Source: JAVBOP01 sp031550405 (GTDB taxonomy: Bacteria > Bacteroidota > Ignavibacteria > Kapaibacteriales > UBA2268). From it: DNA of 14,155 nt. The position numbers and the translations under genes were made by a program. The stretch is taken from positions 1-14,155 of the forward strand of contig JAVBOP010000039.1 in NCBI GenBank assembly GCA_031550405.1. Direction: 5' to 3'. How positions within the stretch are numbered: the stretch's first letter is position 1; each line of letters starts with the position of its first letter. The notes below the pieces were generated by a model. It saw nothing but the letters and a program-made list of their open reading frames with translations. It searched no databases and had not been told where the DNA came from. Of this stretch, positions 13,548-14,155 are shown piece after piece.

Positions 13548-14138
13548 GAATATTTCCAGGAAAACAGGCACAAATGTATAGAATATACTACAGCAGACGA
13601 ATGGCTGTTTGAATCGGGTAAGGTCGCTAAATATATAGGAGTTATGGCAAAAGGTGCTGCCCGCAGATTTTATATGACAGATATGGATACTTATCAACAG
13701 GATAAAGGTATAAGTTATAATTTTTACTACAAGAATGAGTCGATTATTCCGCCGTTGAGCTTGGTGAACGATACGCCAGAACAATTCTATTTGGAGTTGG
13801 TTAGAACTAAAATAGTAGCAGAGCCAATGGTTTTTTTGATGCCGATTGACGTTTTCAGGCAGGATGTGCAAGTAAATGAAAGGTTAGCAAATGCTGTATA
13901 TAGTATAATTTTCAGCAAGTTAGTTAATATTGCCGAACGCTATAAAATGGAGCGGATATGCCGGCACCATAAGCAGAAACAGATAGAATATGTGGCTAAG
14001 CTGTATGATGAAAACCACCATATCTTTGCAAATCAAGTACTTAACATACATGCCTGTACTTATTTTGGGTATAATAAATATACTTATTCTGCCCTGATTA
14101 AGGAAATGCACAAATACAGAAGAGAGCGAAAACGATAA
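13548..14138 (+). pseudogene. Crp/Fnr-family regulator, 5'-truncated
   Basis: An in-frame run without a start codon begins at 13548 as AEYFQENRHKCIEY, WLFESGKVAKYIGVMAKGAARRFYMTD, then LPSLVND-like PPLSLVNDTPEQFYLEL. This is the cyclic-nucleotide-binding-like β-roll of Bacteroidota Crp/Fnr regulators. The C-terminal part reads LVNIAERYKMERICRHHKQKQIEYV and VLNIHACTYFGYNKYTYSALIKEM, matching the normal ERY..... and iASYLGInkyTlSrIkke helix-turn-helix positions, with the DNA-contact helix considerably changed. The frame opens only after TAA (13539-13541), 38 bases past the TonB-receptor stop, so about 20 N-terminal residues have no codons. ATG at 13644 could give a 164-residue protein (AGGAG just upstream), but that would remove half the β-roll. 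I judge it a truncated gene. A rare start codon is the alternative. Confidence 0.62.
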
Positions 14139-14140
14139 GA

Positions 14141-14154
14141 TTGCGAATTCGCAA
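14141..14154. repeat. 14-bp perfect palindrome TTGCGAATTCGCAA
   Basis: A self-complementary sequence two bases after the Crp/Fnr stop codon. It could be half of a terminator hairpin continuing beyond the window, or an independent inverted repeat. It lies at the window edge, so nothing more can be said. Confidence 0.5.
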
Positions 14155-14155
14155 C

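Overview
The window looks like chromosomal DNA of an AT-rich member of the Bacteroidota or a close relative such as Ignavibacteria or Kapabacteria. Three things support this. Two secreted proteins end in C-terminal domains of the type IX secretion (T9SS, Por) class. At least three intergenic regions carry the Bacteroidota -7 promoter element TAnnTTTG. The gene set also fits: nuoA/nuoB, a TonB-dependent receptor, MeaB, and a MenA relic.

Layout. Positions 1-1060 are a decay zone. A fragment of an M16 zinc protease is cut immediately after its HxxEH motif by the remains of an IS1182-type transposase. That transposase has itself lost its middle, carries an in-frame TGA, and is truncated. Next is an intact meaB (1061-2179, minus). 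A second decay zone (about 2180-3200) holds a frame-shifted 5' piece of menA joined head to tail to the 3' piece of a CPBP (CAAX-type) membrane protease that carries a TAG stop. Positions 3244-5101 hold three minus-strand envelope or export genes: a small FN3-like T9SS cargo protein, a LysM coiled-coil protein, and a small coiled-coil lipoprotein. The last two form a short operon with a recognisable promoter and terminator. Positions 5469-9596 (minus) encode a 1375-residue secreted modular protein with a T9SS sorting domain and its own terminator. Positions 9597-10211 contain only coding scraps and a terminator-like hairpin. nuoB and nuoA (minus, overlapping) follow without the rest of the complex I operon. 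On the plus strand are a tRNA-His with its own promoter and terminator, a TonB-dependent outer-membrane receptor, and a Crp/Fnr-type regulator whose 5' end is missing.

How the parts relate. The intact genes are mostly housekeeping (meaB, nuoAB, tRNA-His) or cell-surface (T9SS cargo, LysM/lipoprotein pair, TonB receptor). Five or more broken genes lie between them, all apparently fixed by simple point or deletion events. This suggests a lineage losing genes, as in a host-associated or small-effective-population organism. TGA is used as a real stop (meaB ends with it), so the broken frames are not explained by recoding. I see no convincing novel defence, biosynthetic or CRISPR system. The items most worth a second look are the menA/CPBP chimera, the isolated nuoAB pair, a possible 38-residue membrane ORF beside a long AT-rich inverted repeat, and the 5'-truncated Crp/Fnr gene.
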